From positions 2,543,001 to 2,607,000 of the forward strand of contig NZ_AP028664.1 of NCBI RefSeq assembly GCF_041154455.1: a stretch of DNA of 64,000 nucleotides, written 5' to 3'. Positions within the stretch are counted from its first letter, which is position 1. Every line of letters starts with the position of its first letter. The translations under genes and the position numbers were made by a program. Below the pieces are notes generated by a model. It had not been told where the DNA came from and did not search any database. It saw only the letters and a list, made by a program, of their open reading frames with translations. Shown in pieces: positions 7,099 to 15,967 of this stretch. The stretch comes from Variovorax sp. V213. Lineage in GTDB: Bacteria > Pseudomonadota > Gammaproteobacteria > Burkholderiales > Burkholderiaceae_C.

Positions 7099-8947
7099 GC
7101 CCGTCTTGGCCGCCGAGCCCGTCGCCTGGCGCGCCGACGGCGTGCCGTACAGCGAGCGCTTCGACGACATCTACCACACCGAAACCGGGGCGCTGGCGCA
7201 GTCGCGCCACGTGTTCATGGGTGGCTGCGGCCTGCCCGAAGCCTGGCGCGGACAGCCGCAATGGCGGATTCTCGAAACCGGATTCGGCCTGGGCCTCAAT
7301 TTCCTGACAACCTGGCAGGCCTGGCGTGCGGACGCCAGCCGGCCAAGGCTGCTGCATTTCGTCTCGGTCGAGGCGCATCCGGTCGGGCCTGAAGACCTGC
7401 TGCGGGCCGCCGAGGCGTACCCCGAGCTGGCGTCGTTGGCCAAGAAACTGGCCGCCCAGTGGCAGGGGCTGCTGCCGGGCTTTCACCGATTGGCCTTCGA
7501 CGAGGGCCGGGTCTTGCTCACGCTGTGCATCGGCGATGTGCAGGCCATGCTGCGCGCGCAGCGCTTCGAGGCCGACAGCATCTTTCTCGACGGTTTCAGC
7601 CCGCAGCAGAATCCCGCGATGTGGTCGCCCGATACGCTGAAAGCCGTGTCGCGCTTTGCACGCCAGGGCACCGGCCTCGCCACCTGGACCTATGCCCGTT
7701 CCGTGCGGGACGCGCTCTCGCAGAACGGCTTTCAGCTCGAAAGGCGCCCCGGCCTGCCGCCCAAGCGCGACTGCCTCGCCGGCGTGTTCGCGCCTTCGTG
7801 GACGGTGCGCCGCCGCGGCCCCGCGCCCGCGCACGTGGAGGTTCCCGGGCGTTGCGCGGTCATCGGCGCCGGGCTGGCCGGCGCGGCCGTAGCCGCCAGC
7901 CTGGCACGGCGCGGATGGCAGGTGACGGTGCTCGATGCGGCCGATCGGCCTGCCACCGGCGCTTCGGGCCTGCCGGTCGGCGTGATGGCGCCGCACGTGT
8001 CGCCGGACGACGCCCTGCTGTCGCGGCTCACGCGTGCAGGCATCCGCGCGACCTGGCTCGAACTGGAACGCCTGCTGCAGCAAGGCCGTGATTGGCGCGC
8101 CAGCGGCGTGCTCGAACGCCGGCCCGAGGGCGACACGCGCGTCCCTGCCGGATGGGGTGACAGCGGCCCCAACGAGTCGTGGCCCGCCAGCACGGCGCGA
8201 TTGGCGGAGGCAGGGCTGCCAGCCGATACGCCTGCGCTCTGGCACGCAAGGGCCGGATGGGTGCGTCCTTCCCGGTTGATCCAGGCGTGGCTGCGCGAAC
8301 CCGGCATCGAGTTTCGCGGCACTGCCGCGGTCGAGCGCCTGTCGCGGGGCGCCGCAGGCTGGCAGCTGTTCGATGCCGCTGGCCACTTGCTGGCCGAAGC
8401 CGACCGCATCGTTGTTGCCGCGGGCTTCGAATCGGGGCGGTTCGCACCCGGGCTTCCATTGCAGCCGGTGCGCGGACAGGTCGCTTGGGGCCGCGTGCCG
8501 GACGATCTCGCGTTGCCAGCCACGCCGCTCAACGGCGACGGCCACCTGATCGCCCATGTGCCCGAAGGCGAAGGCGCCCTGCTCTGGCTCGCCGGCGCCA
8601 CCTTCGACCGGGACAGCACCGAGCCCGCACCCAACGACGCCGATGCCGCGGCAAACCGCGAGCGCCTGAAGCGGCTGCACCCCGCTGCAGCCGCAGGGTT
8701 GGCCGCGAGCTTCGATCGCGGCGAGGTCAACGCCTGGGTCGGCGTGCGCTGCGCCTCGGGCGACCGCCGACCGCTGGTCGGCCCGCTGGACGAGGACGGC
8801 CTCTGGGCATGCACCGCCCTGGGCTCGCGCGGCCTCAGCTTCGCGGCCCTGTGCGCAGAGCTGCTGGCCGCGCAATGGCACGGCGAACCGCTGCCGCTGC
8901 CGGCCAACCTGGCCAAGGCGCTGGGCACGCAGCGGACGCAAGCGTAG
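7052..8947 (+). CDS. mnmC: Bifunctional tRNA 5-methylaminomethyl-2-thiouridine biosynthesis protein MnmC
   Basis: Two-domain enzyme that completes mnm5s2U34 in tRNA wobble positions. The N-terminal half is the SAM-dependent methyltransferase (ETGFGLGLNFL near residues 73-83; FLDGFSPQQNPAMWS near 175-190). The C-terminal half is the FAD oxidoreductase that removes the carboxymethyl group (CAVIGAGLAGAAVAASLARRG near 268-288; the GVRCASGDRRPLVGP segment near 565-580). 631 residues from a GTG at 7052, overlapping yggX by 47 bp. An in-frame TTG at 7106, after the yggX stop, would give 613 residues. No ATG is available before the conserved PYSERFDDIYHT segment, and neither start has a strong ribosome site. 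Confidence 0.93.
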   Translation: MKAPTSPRATFPPQTEPVLAAEPVAWRADGVPYSERFDDIYHTETGALAQSRHVFMGGCGLPEAWRGQPQWRILETGFGLGLNFLTTWQAWRADASRPRLLHFVSVEAHPVGPEDLLRAAEAYPELASLAKKLAAQWQGLLPGFHRLAFDEGRVLLTLCIGDVQAMLRAQRFEADSIFLDGFSPQQNPAMWSPDTLKAVSRFARQGTGLATWTYARSVRDALSQNGFQLERRPGLPPKRDCLAGVFAPSWTVRRRGPAPAHVEVPGRCAVIGAGLAGAAVAASLARRGWQVTVLDAADRPATGASGLPVGVMAPHVSPDDALLSRLTRAGIRATWLELERLLQQGRDWRASGVLERRPEGDTRVPAGWGDSGPNESWPASTARLAEAGLPADTPALWHARAGWVRPSRLIQAWLREPGIEFRGTAAVERLSRGAAGWQLFDAAGHLLAEADRIVVAAGFESGRFAPGLPLQPVRGQVAWGRVPDDLALPATPLNGDGHLIAHVPEGEGALLWLAGATFDRDSTEPAPNDADAAANRERLKRLHPAAAAGLAASFDRGEVNAWVGVRCASGDRRPLVGPLDEDGLWACTALGSRGLSFAALCAELLAAQWHGEPLPLPANLAKALGTQRTQA

Positions 8948-8971
8948 GCGCCAGAGCGCCAAGGCCCGAGA

Positions 8972-9883
8972 ATGCACCGCATGGCCATCCAATACGACAT
9001 CATCCACACCACCGTCTACCGCTACAGGAAGCCGGTCACCTTCGGTCTGCACCGGGTGATGTTCCGCCCGCGCGACAGCCACGACCTGCGCGTGCTGGCC
9101 ACCGACCTGCAGGTGAGCCCGCAGTCGTTCACGCGGCTGATCCAGGACCCGCATTCGAATTCGGTTGCGCTGGTGCAGCCCATGGGCGAGGCCATGGAGC
9201 TGCGCATCGTGTGCTCCTTCACCATCGAGCATGTGCCGGCGCAGCAGGACCAGCTTGCGCTCGACCCGGCGGCCGAGTTCCTGCCCTTTGCCTATACGGT
9301 ACAGGAGCGCCTCGACCTGGAGCATTACCTGCGGCCGCATCACGACGACGATGCGGGTGGAACGCTGATCCGCTGGGCCCACCAGTTCCTGCACACCGAC
9401 CAGCCCAACAGCACGCGCGAGGTGCTCGCGCGCATGAACGCGCACATCGGCCAGAGCCTCGAATACAAGGCGCGCGACGAGGAAGGCACGCAGACGCCGC
9501 TGCAGACACTGGCGCTCGGCAGCGGCAGCTGCCGCGACTACGCGCTCTTGATGATGGAAGCCGCGCGGCGCCTGGGCATCGCGACCCGGTTCGTCTCGGG
9601 CTACCTCTACGACGCCGCGCTCGACCGCGCGGCCCAGGCGCCCGGCGAATCGATGACCGGCGCCGGCACCACCCATGCCTGGCTGCAGGCCTATCTTCCG
9701 GGCATCGGCTGGCTCGCCTTCGACCCCACCAACAACCTCATGGGCAGCGGGCAGCTGATCCGCGTCGGCGTCACGCGCGACCCGGCCCAGGCCGCGCCGA
9801 TCTCCGGCAGCTGGTATGGCGATGCCGAGGCCTACGACGGCCTCGAGGCCACCGTCGTGGTGACGCGGCGCAAGGAAGGCTGA
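8972..9883 (+). CDS. Transglutaminase-like protein with bacterial transglutaminase N-terminal region
   Basis: Protein of 303 residues (294 if the in-frame ATG at 8999 is not used but MAIQYD is taken as first residues; the exact start is uncertain by a few codons). The N-terminal beta-rich region (YDIIHTTVYRYRKPVTFGLHRVMFRPRDSHDLRV) is the bact_transglu_N domain. The core has a catalytic triad: Cys187 in GSGSCRDYA, His235 in TTHAWLQAYLPG and Asp251 in FDPTNN. Such proteins are cysteine proteases or amidases of unknown substrate; true transglutaminase activity is unproven. No signal peptide is seen, so it is probably cytoplasmic. It follows mnmC by 24 bp. Confidence 0.85.
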   Translation: MHRMAIQYDIIHTTVYRYRKPVTFGLHRVMFRPRDSHDLRVLATDLQVSPQSFTRLIQDPHSNSVALVQPMGEAMELRIVCSFTIEHVPAQQDQLALDPAAEFLPFAYTVQERLDLEHYLRPHHDDDAGGTLIRWAHQFLHTDQPNSTREVLARMNAHIGQSLEYKARDEEGTQTPLQTLALGSGSCRDYALLMMEAARRLGIATRFVSGYLYDAALDRAAQAPGESMTGAGTTHAWLQAYLPGIGWLAFDPTNNLMGSGQLIRVGVTRDPAQAAPISGSWYGDAEAYDGLEATVVVTRRKEG

Positions 9884-10070
9884 AGCCCTCCCGCGCGCGG
9901 GTGTCGCGCAGGAGATAGCAGCTACGGGAAAGCCCGGACCGGTGCGCCCGGCAACGCCCCTACGCTGCCCCGCCGGTTCAGCGAAATAGCACGGTCGTTC
10001 TCTACGGTCGGGTGAGGCTGCGCTGTGCCGGGCTTCTTCCCAACACCAAGAAAACGGAGAGAGACACCCC

Positions 10071-11576
10071 ATGCATTCCGCGCGCCTGACATTTCTTGCC
10101 CTTGCAGCCAGCCTTGCCGTCGCATCCTGCGGCGGGGGCGGCGGAGGCAACGGTTTTGCCTTCACGCCACTGCCGCCGGCTCCAGCCCCCGCGCCGCCGG
10201 CACCGCCCCCTCCGCCGCCGCCGCCTGAAGAAACGCGGCTGCAGGACAGCCGCAATTCGTTCGCGCCCGCCGATTCGGCCGCCACCACCTTTGCGGCGCT
10301 TGCGGCCGATGCCGGCGACACCGTCGACAACGCCACCACCAGCCGTTGGACCGGCATGCTGGGCAGCGCGCAATACCGCGTCGAAGTGCCTGCCAACTGG
10401 AACGGCAAGCTCGTGATGTACGCGCACGGCTATGCCGGCGACGTCAACCTGCTGGTGGTGAACAACCCGTCCATCCGCCGCTACCTGATCCAGAACGGCT
10501 ACGCCTGGGCCGCTTCGAGCTACAGCAAGAATTTCTACGACGTGCGCGCGGGGGTGGAAGACACCAACGCACTGGCCCTGCAGTTCAACGCCATCGCCAA
10601 GGCCAATGGCCGCGAGCTCGCGGCGCCGTCCAGGCTCTACATCACCGGCCACTCGATGGGCGGCCACATCACCGCGGCGGCCATCGAGGACGAGGCATAC
10701 GCCACGGCCAACCACAAGGTGAAGTACAACGGCGCGGTGCCGATGTGCGGCGTGCTCGGCGACACCGAGCTGTTCGACTATTTCTCGGGCGCGCAGGTCG
10801 CCGCGCAGGCGCTGGCCGGGCTGCCGAAGTACCCCACCATCAACTGGTCGGACATCAAGGCGCAGGTCACTGGCACGCTGTACACCGCATTCCCGGGCAC
10901 GCCGACGGCCACCGGCCTGAAGTTCGCCTCGGTGGTGAAGAACCTCACCGGGGGTGAGCGGCCGATGTTCGACCTGGGTTTCACGCAGGGCGGCTCGTTC
11001 GCGGCGGTTTGGGGCGTGTTCGGCAGCGACGGCACGGTCAACGGCATCCTGAACAGGAGCACGCTCGACACCAACCGCTTCACCTACACCATCGACGGCG
11101 ACGTGCCGGGAACCACGGCGCTGAACGCGTCGGTGCTCAAGCTCACCGCGGCGGCCGACGCCAACCGACTGCGCACCGACGGCCTGCGCTGGATTCCCAA
11201 GGCCAACGGGGAATTCAAGATTCCGGTGGTCACGCTGCACACGCTGGGCGACCTCTACGTGCCCTTCAGCATGGAGCAGATCTACCACCAGCGCGTGGCG
11301 GCCAAGGGCAACAGTGGCTGGTTGGTGCAGCGTGCGGTTCGCGGCATCTCGCATTGCGACTTCACGCTCGCCGAGCAGGTCGAAGCCTTCGACGCGATGG
11401 TCAAGTGGGAGCGCGACGGCGTGAAGCCGGCGGGCGACGACGTGGTCACCGCTGCCACGGTGGCAGACCCGGCCTACGGCTGCACGTTCACGCGCCCGCT
11501 GGGCACCGTGGACGAAGGTGCCACCAGCAAGGCGACCCGGCCGGGCGCAGCAGCCGCACGCCCCTGCCCGCCCTGA
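10071..11576 (+). CDS. Predicted lipoprotein, alpha/beta hydrolase
   Basis: Protein of 501 residues with an export signal and a lipobox (LAASLAVASC-GGG), so it should be lipid-anchored. A proline-rich linker (about residues 36-58) separates the anchor from the enzyme. The catalytic part has the nucleophile elbow GHSMGG with Ser195, preceded by an oxyanion-type MYAHGYAGD segment. A late GISHCDFTLAEQ may hold the catalytic His. The segment between (about 220-420) is longer than a minimal alpha/beta hydrolase lid. I do not recognise a characterised subfamily; esterase or depolymerase activity is likely, the substrate unknown. Confidence 0.8.
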   Translation: MHSARLTFLALAASLAVASCGGGGGGNGFAFTPLPPAPAPAPPAPPPPPPPPEETRLQDSRNSFAPADSAATTFAALAADAGDTVDNATTSRWTGMLGSAQYRVEVPANWNGKLVMYAHGYAGDVNLLVVNNPSIRRYLIQNGYAWAASSYSKNFYDVRAGVEDTNALALQFNAIAKANGRELAAPSRLYITGHSMGGHITAAAIEDEAYATANHKVKYNGAVPMCGVLGDTELFDYFSGAQVAAQALAGLPKYPTINWSDIKAQVTGTLYTAFPGTPTATGLKFASVVKNLTGGERPMFDLGFTQGGSFAAVWGVFGSDGTVNGILNRSTLDTNRFTYTIDGDVPGTTALNASVLKLTAAADANRLRTDGLRWIPKANGEFKIPVVTLHTLGDLYVPFSMEQIYHQRVAAKGNSGWLVQRAVRGISHCDFTLAEQVEAFDAMVKWERDGVKPAGDDVVTAATVADPAYGCTFTRPLGTVDEGATSKATRPGAAAARPCPP

Positions 11577-11704
11577 TCGGCATGTGACCGGCGTGGCCGG
11601 GCCTCGCGTGGCAGGAGGCGGGGAAGCGACATTGACGGCCGTTGGAAACGGCGGCAATGTCGCACTCATCGGCTTGGCACCGAAGACGCCTTGAAGGACG
11701 ACGC

Positions 11705-12406
11705 ATGAGACTCCTCGCACTCGCCGCCGGCTCGCTGGCGGCCGCAGCCCTGGCTTGGCAGGCAGGGCCTTCGTTCGCCGAGCCGGCCCGGCGCGTGCCA
11801 CCGCCCAGGTTCGATGTGATGACCCCGCCGACCGCGAAATACGAGACCGCCGTATTCGCCGGCGGCTGCTTCTGGGGCGTCCAAGGCATATTCCAGCGCG
11901 TCAAGGGTGTGAACAACGCGGTGTCGGGCTATGCCGGCGGCGAAGCGAAGACCGCACGCTATGAACAGGTGGGCTCCGGCCGAACCGGCCATGCCGAATC
12001 GGTGCGCATCGTCTACGACCCGCAGCAGATCAGCTACGGCAAGCTGCTGCAGATCTTTTTTTCGGTGGTGCACGACCCGACCGAGCTGAACCGGCAGGGG
12101 CCGGACACAGGCCTTCAATACCGCTCCACCGTGTTTGCCGAGAACATCGAGCAGGCCCGCGTGGCAAAGGACTACATCACGCAGCTGAACCAGGCCAAGA
12201 CCTTCGGCAAGCCGCTGGCGACCACCATCGAGATGTCGAAGCCCTTTTATGCGGCCGAAGCCTATCACCAGGACTTTCTCACGCGCAATCCGAGGTACGG
12301 CTACGTCGTGATCTACGACATGCCGAAGATCGAGAACCTGAAGAAACTGTTTCCGGAGAGCTACCGGGCGACGCCCGTGCTCGTGAACCCGGCAAAGGGC
12401 GGCTGA
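11705..12406 (+). CDS. msrA: Peptide-methionine (S)-S-oxide reductase MsrA, exported form
   Basis: Repairs methionine-S-sulfoxide in proteins. 233 residues, longer than cytosolic MsrA because of an N-terminal signal (MRLLALAAGSLAAAALAWQAGPSFAEPARR), which implies a periplasmic enzyme. The catalytic motif GCFWG has its cysteine at residue 55. Further family blocks are SGYAGG, GRTGHAESVRIVYDP, DPTELNRQGPDTGLQYRS and EAYHQDFLTRNP. I chose the ATG at 11705 because the longer in-frame ATG would place charged residues before the hydrophobic signal. It is followed by a convergent aldolase gene 3 bp away. Confidence 0.93.
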   Translation: MRLLALAAGSLAAAALAWQAGPSFAEPARRVPPPRFDVMTPPTAKYETAVFAGGCFWGVQGIFQRVKGVNNAVSGYAGGEAKTARYEQVGSGRTGHAESVRIVYDPQQISYGKLLQIFFSVVHDPTELNRQGPDTGLQYRSTVFAENIEQARVAKDYITQLNQAKTFGKPLATTIEMSKPFYAAEAYHQDFLTRNPRYGYVVIYDMPKIENLKKLFPESYRATPVLVNPAKGG

Positions 12407-12409
12407 TCT

Positions 12410-13441
12410 TCAGCCCGCTTCTGGCGCGTCCGCCCGCGCGTCGTAGCCGCCGCGGCGCGCCGCCTGGTTGCAGCGTGCGCGATGCACCAGCGCCTTTTGC
12501 GCCGCTTCCACGTTGGCAGAGTCGCCCTTCCAGGCATCCAGGGCCGGTTGCTGGACGGCGCGCGAGTATGAAAACGCCAGCGCCCAGGGCAGCCGCGACT
12601 TGAATCGTTGGTTCATCGCATTCAGCCGGGCGGACGCGAGCTGCGCCGATTGGCCACCCGAGAGAAAAGCGATCCCCGGCACTGCGGCAGGCACGGTGCG
12701 CAGCAGGCACGACACCGTGGCGTCGGCGACTTCTTCCACGCTCTCCTGCTGCGGACAGGCCTGCCCGGGCAGCACCATGTTCGGCTTCAGGAGCATGCCT
12801 TCGAGCAGCACGCCCTGCGAACGCAGTTGGGCGAAGACCGCATGCAATGTGTCTTCCGTGATTTCGGCGCAGCGAGCCAGGGAATGGTCGCCTTCCATCA
12901 GCACTTCGGGTTCGACGATGGGAACGAGTCCGGCTTCCTGGCACAGGGCTGCGTAGCGGGCCAGCGCATGGGCATTGACCTCGATACATGCGCGGCTGGG
13001 CAGGCCGGCGCCCGGCGTGATGACCCCGCGCCATTTGGCAAAGCGCGCGCCCATGCCGGCGTACTCGGCCAACCGTTCGCGCAGACCGTCCAGGCCTTCG
13101 GTGACCGTCTCGCCGGGATGGCCCGCCAGCGGCTTCGCGCCGGTGTCGACCTTGATACCGGGAATGATGCCCACCGCGTCGAGTGCCGAGACGAACGATG
13201 CGCCGGCACTGGTTCTCTGGCGGATGGTCTCGTCGAAAAGAATCGCGCCGCTGATGCATGCGCCCAGGCCCGGCGCGGTGACGATCAGCTCGCGCCAATC
13301 GCGACGCGCGTCTTCGGTCTGGGGAATATTCAGCTTGGCGAAGCGCTTGTGGCAGGTGGCGTTGCTCTCGTCCATGGCGAGCAGGCCCTTGTCTGCGGCG
13401 ACCAGCGCTTGTGCGGTATCGATCAGTGCCTGTGCAGTCAT
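12410..13441 (-). CDS. Class I fructose-bisphosphate aldolase
   Basis: Schiff-base aldolase of 343 residues that cleaves fructose 1,6-bisphosphate to glyceraldehyde 3-phosphate and dihydroxyacetone phosphate. Seen: the N-terminal ADKGLLAMDESNATCHKRF block (the AADESTGT-type segment), VPIVEPEVLMEGDHSL with conserved acidic residues, GMLLKPNMVLPG containing the Schiff-base lysine, and FLSGGQSAQLASARLNAMN. This is the eukaryote-like class I type found in some proteobacteria. It ends 3 bp from msrA in a convergent arrangement and seems monocistronic. The C-terminal YDARADAPEAG tail is short. Confidence 0.92.
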   Translation of the reverse strand: MTAQALIDTAQALVAADKGLLAMDESNATCHKRFAKLNIPQTEDARRDWRELIVTAPGLGACISGAILFDETIRQRTSAGASFVSALDAVGIIPGIKVDTGAKPLAGHPGETVTEGLDGLRERLAEYAGMGARFAKWRGVITPGAGLPSRACIEVNAHALARYAALCQEAGLVPIVEPEVLMEGDHSLARCAEITEDTLHAVFAQLRSQGVLLEGMLLKPNMVLPGQACPQQESVEEVADATVSCLLRTVPAAVPGIAFLSGGQSAQLASARLNAMNQRFKSRLPWALAFSYSRAVQQPALDAWKGDSANVEAAQKALVHRARCNQAARRGGYDARADAPEAG

Positions 13442-13492
13442 GATGCTGTGACCCTCGCTTGCAACGATCGTACGCCTGTGCCTGGCCTCGGG

Positions 13493-14665
13493 CTAGATCA
13501 CGTTCTTTTCGACGAGCGGCCGGTTCTCGAGAATCCGCGTGAATGAAACCGGCGACAGATCGAGGCTGCGGTACTCGCCGTAGCGGATGAGTTCGGCGAT
13601 TCCGCGCCCCGTTGCCGGGCAGTGCTGAAGCCCGTGCCCAGAGAAGCCATTCGCAAAGAACAGGTTCTCGCAGGCCGGATGCAGGCCGAGGATCGCGTTG
13701 TGATCGAACAGGTTCATCTCGTAGTAGCCGGCCCATGCGCCGGTCATGCGGATGGCCTCGAAGGCGGGCACGCGCTTGGCCAGTGCGGGCCAGATGAAAT
13801 CGTCGAACACCCGGTAGTCGACTTCGAGCGGCGCATCGTCGCGGTCCCGGTCCTGCGGCGGCGCAAACCCGCAGATGAAGCGGCGGCCCTCGGGGCGAAA
13901 CCAGATGCCCGAGGTGTCGATCACCAGCGGACAGCCCGGCAGAGTGTCGGGGCACGAGAAGCTGAACACCATGCGGCGCCGGCCGCGCACCGGCAGGTCG
14001 ATGCCGGCCATGCCCGCCACCTTGGCGGCCCAGGCGCCGGCGGCATTGACCACCACGTCCGCCTGGAGCACGTTGCCGATATCGAGCTCGACGCCCTTCA
14101 CCCGATGGCCATCGCACTGCAGCCCGGTCGCCTTGGCCTGCACATACAGCGCGCCTTGCGAGACCGCCTTCTTGCGAAAGGCCTGCAACAGGCTGTAGCC
14201 GTCATACCAGCCCTCGCCCGAAAGGCCCAGCGACGCGAGCGCGATGTCTTCTTTCGACATCCACGGGAATCGCGCCTCCAGCTGATCGGGTGTCATCAAG
14301 AGCACGTCGACGCCATGCGCCTTCTGCAGCGCATGGTTCTCGCGCAGCACTTCGACCCCGTCCGGCGGCGCCAGGTACAGATAGCCGGGCTCGACCAGGC
14401 CGATGTCGGGCACGTTGTCGCCCACACGCAGCGTTTCGCCAAGGCCACGGAAGAACTCGATGCCGTAGAGCGACATCTCGATGTTGATGGCGGTGGAAAA
14501 CTGCTGCCGGATCGAGCTGGCCGACAGGGCCGACGACGCCTGCGTGTACGAAAAGTCACGCTCGACCACGGTGACCTCGAACGGTTCCTCCTGCGGATCC
14601 CGGTTCAGGAAATAAGCGATGGCAGAGCCGATGGCGCCGCCACCGATGATCACCACACGACGCAT
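13493..14665 (-). CDS. FAD-dependent oxidoreductase of the D-amino acid oxidase (DAO) family
   Basis: Flavoprotein of 390 residues. The N-terminal Rossmann motif VVIIGGGAIGSAIAYFL is followed by an acidic VVERDFSY that binds the FAD ribose. A C-terminal GYYEMNLFDHNAILG...NLFFANGFSGHGLQHCPATGRGIAELI block is typical of DAO enzymes such as sarcosine, dimethylglycine and glycine oxidases. The substrate cannot be read from sequence; a secondary amine or D-amino acid is likely. The ATG at MRRVVIIGGG puts the dinucleotide motif at the N-terminus. It is divergent from a LysR regulator 85 bp away, which probably controls it. Confidence 0.85.
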   Translation of the reverse strand: MRRVVIIGGGAIGSAIAYFLNRDPQEEPFEVTVVERDFSYTQASSALSASSIRQQFSTAINIEMSLYGIEFFRGLGETLRVGDNVPDIGLVEPGYLYLAPPDGVEVLRENHALQKAHGVDVLLMTPDQLEARFPWMSKEDIALASLGLSGEGWYDGYSLLQAFRKKAVSQGALYVQAKATGLQCDGHRVKGVELDIGNVLQADVVVNAAGAWAAKVAGMAGIDLPVRGRRRMVFSFSCPDTLPGCPLVIDTSGIWFRPEGRRFICGFAPPQDRDRDDAPLEVDYRVFDDFIWPALAKRVPAFEAIRMTGAWAGYYEMNLFDHNAILGLHPACENLFFANGFSGHGLQHCPATGRGIAELIRYGEYRSLDLSPVSFTRILENRPLVEKNVI

Positions 14666-14750
14666 GAAATACCTTCCTTGCTGCTCGCCAATATGCCCAT
14701 TGTCCCAAGCGCCGCGAAAAAGCGCGAGCCCGGCACGCAGAATAGCAACG

Positions 14751-15644
14751 ATGAGAAAAGACATTCCCAACCTGGGTGCGCTGCAAGCCTTCGAGGCCTC
14801 GGCGCGGCTGGGGAGTTTCACCCGCGCGGCGGCCGAACTGGCACTGACGCAAAGCGCCGTCGGCCGGCAGGTGGCCACGCTCGAGCAGCGGCTGGGCGTG
14901 CCACTGTTCTCGCGCGTGCGCCGGCGCCTCACTCTCACCGATACGGGGCGCGAATACGCGGCGCGCATCCGCCGCCACCTCGACCAGATCCGGCGCGACA
15001 CGCTGGAGATCAGCGCCGGCCACGACATGGGTTTCGTGCTCGAAGTGGCCGTGGTGCCCACCTTTGCCACGCAATGGCTGATCCCGCGCCTGCCTGATTT
15101 CAGCCGCCGGCATCCGAACATCACCGTCAATCTCTCGGCGCGGTCGCAGCCCTTCTCGTTCCAGGAGAACGCCTACGACGCGGCCATCTATTTCGGCGAC
15201 CAGTTCTGGCCCGACACCCAGGGCGGGTTGATCTTTTCCGAGGGCGAGATGGTGCCGATCTGCAGCCCCGCGTTTCGCGACGCCAACGGCCCGTGGGACG
15301 AATCCACCTTCGAACGGTGCCGCCACGTGCACCTGGGCACGCGCGCGCACGCCTGGCGCGACTGGTATGCGCAGCAAGGCTGGGACTACACGGTGCACGC
15401 CTCGCGCGGGCCGCGCTACGAACTCTTCACCATGGTGACGGCCGCGGCAGCCGCCGGCATGGGCGTCGGCCTTGCGCCGCGCATCCTGATCGAGCGCGAA
15501 TTGCGAACCGGCGAACTCGTGGTTCCGATCGACCGCCACCTGGACGTGCGCCAGGGCTATTACTTCGCCCATCCCGAAGGCCGCCCGGCTTCCGGGGCCC
15601 TGGAGCACTTCAAGTGCTGGGTGCTTGGCCTCACGCCCAGTTGA
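14751..15644 (+). CDS. LysR family transcriptional regulator, GcvA-like
   Basis: DNA-binding regulator of 297 residues. The winged helix-turn-helix covers residues 1-65 (LGALQAFEASARLGSFTRAAAELALTQSAVGRQVATLEQRLG), followed by the LysR substrate-binding domain from about residue 90. The pattern NITVNLSARSQPFSFQENAYDAAIYFGD resembles the GcvA branch. It lies divergent to the DAO oxidoreductase and very likely regulates it in response to the oxidase substrate. The start ATG at 14751 gives the standard length. Confidence 0.9.
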   Translation: MRKDIPNLGALQAFEASARLGSFTRAAAELALTQSAVGRQVATLEQRLGVPLFSRVRRRLTLTDTGREYAARIRRHLDQIRRDTLEISAGHDMGFVLEVAVVPTFATQWLIPRLPDFSRRHPNITVNLSARSQPFSFQENAYDAAIYFGDQFWPDTQGGLIFSEGEMVPICSPAFRDANGPWDESTFERCRHVHLGTRAHAWRDWYAQQGWDYTVHASRGPRYELFTMVTAAAAAGMGVGLAPRILIERELRTGELVVPIDRHLDVRQGYYFAHPEGRPASGALEHFKCWVLGLTPS

Positions 15645-15967
15645 AAAACGAGGGCTTGCGCACGCCTGGCATGAGCCGTGCGCGCGATCGTGGCCTGGCA
15701 CCGGATCGTTGCGAGGCTTGCTTTCCGACTTCGTCGTTTCTCCCTGTCTGATCCCGGCGTTTTCACCGTGCGCGCGGCCTGGGCCGGGCGCCCTGGGGCT
15801 TCACGCTCGCCACCAGCGACGGCGAACACCGGAGCATCCGTACAAACCCTGAATCCTGGCCCGATCTTTGCAATCTCGACCAGAAATGACAGAAAATTTT
15901 CTTATTTGACTTATATTTGTAAACTGATTTACATCAACCGCACCCCTCAAGGTGCACCACCCCACGC
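15645..15967. other. 323-bp intergenic region upstream of the RpiR-led operon
   Basis: The first two thirds are GC-rich with nothing recognisable. The last 90 bp are strikingly AT-rich and hold a perfect 12-bp palindrome (AGAAAATTTTCT, 15891-15902) and the promoter/operator at 15906-15934. No convincing coding sequence is present. Confidence 0.6.
15906..15934 (+). promoter_or_regulatory. Predicted sigma-70 promoter with overlapping dyad operator
   Basis: A -35-like TTGACT (15906-15911) and a -10-like TTACAT (15929-15934) are separated by 17 bp. A perfect inverted repeat, TGTAAA-ctga-TTTACA (15918-15933), overlaps the spacer and the -10. It lies 34 bp upstream of the rpiR start. The layout suggests autoregulation by the RpiR protein, which would block RNA polymerase until its effector binds. 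Confidence 0.55.

Noticed and set aside
6953..10408. Very long minus-strand open frame (over 1100 codons)
   Set aside because: It runs antisense to mnmC and the transglutaminase gene. High GC suppresses stop codons; its composition is Arg/Ala/Gly-rich with no domain.
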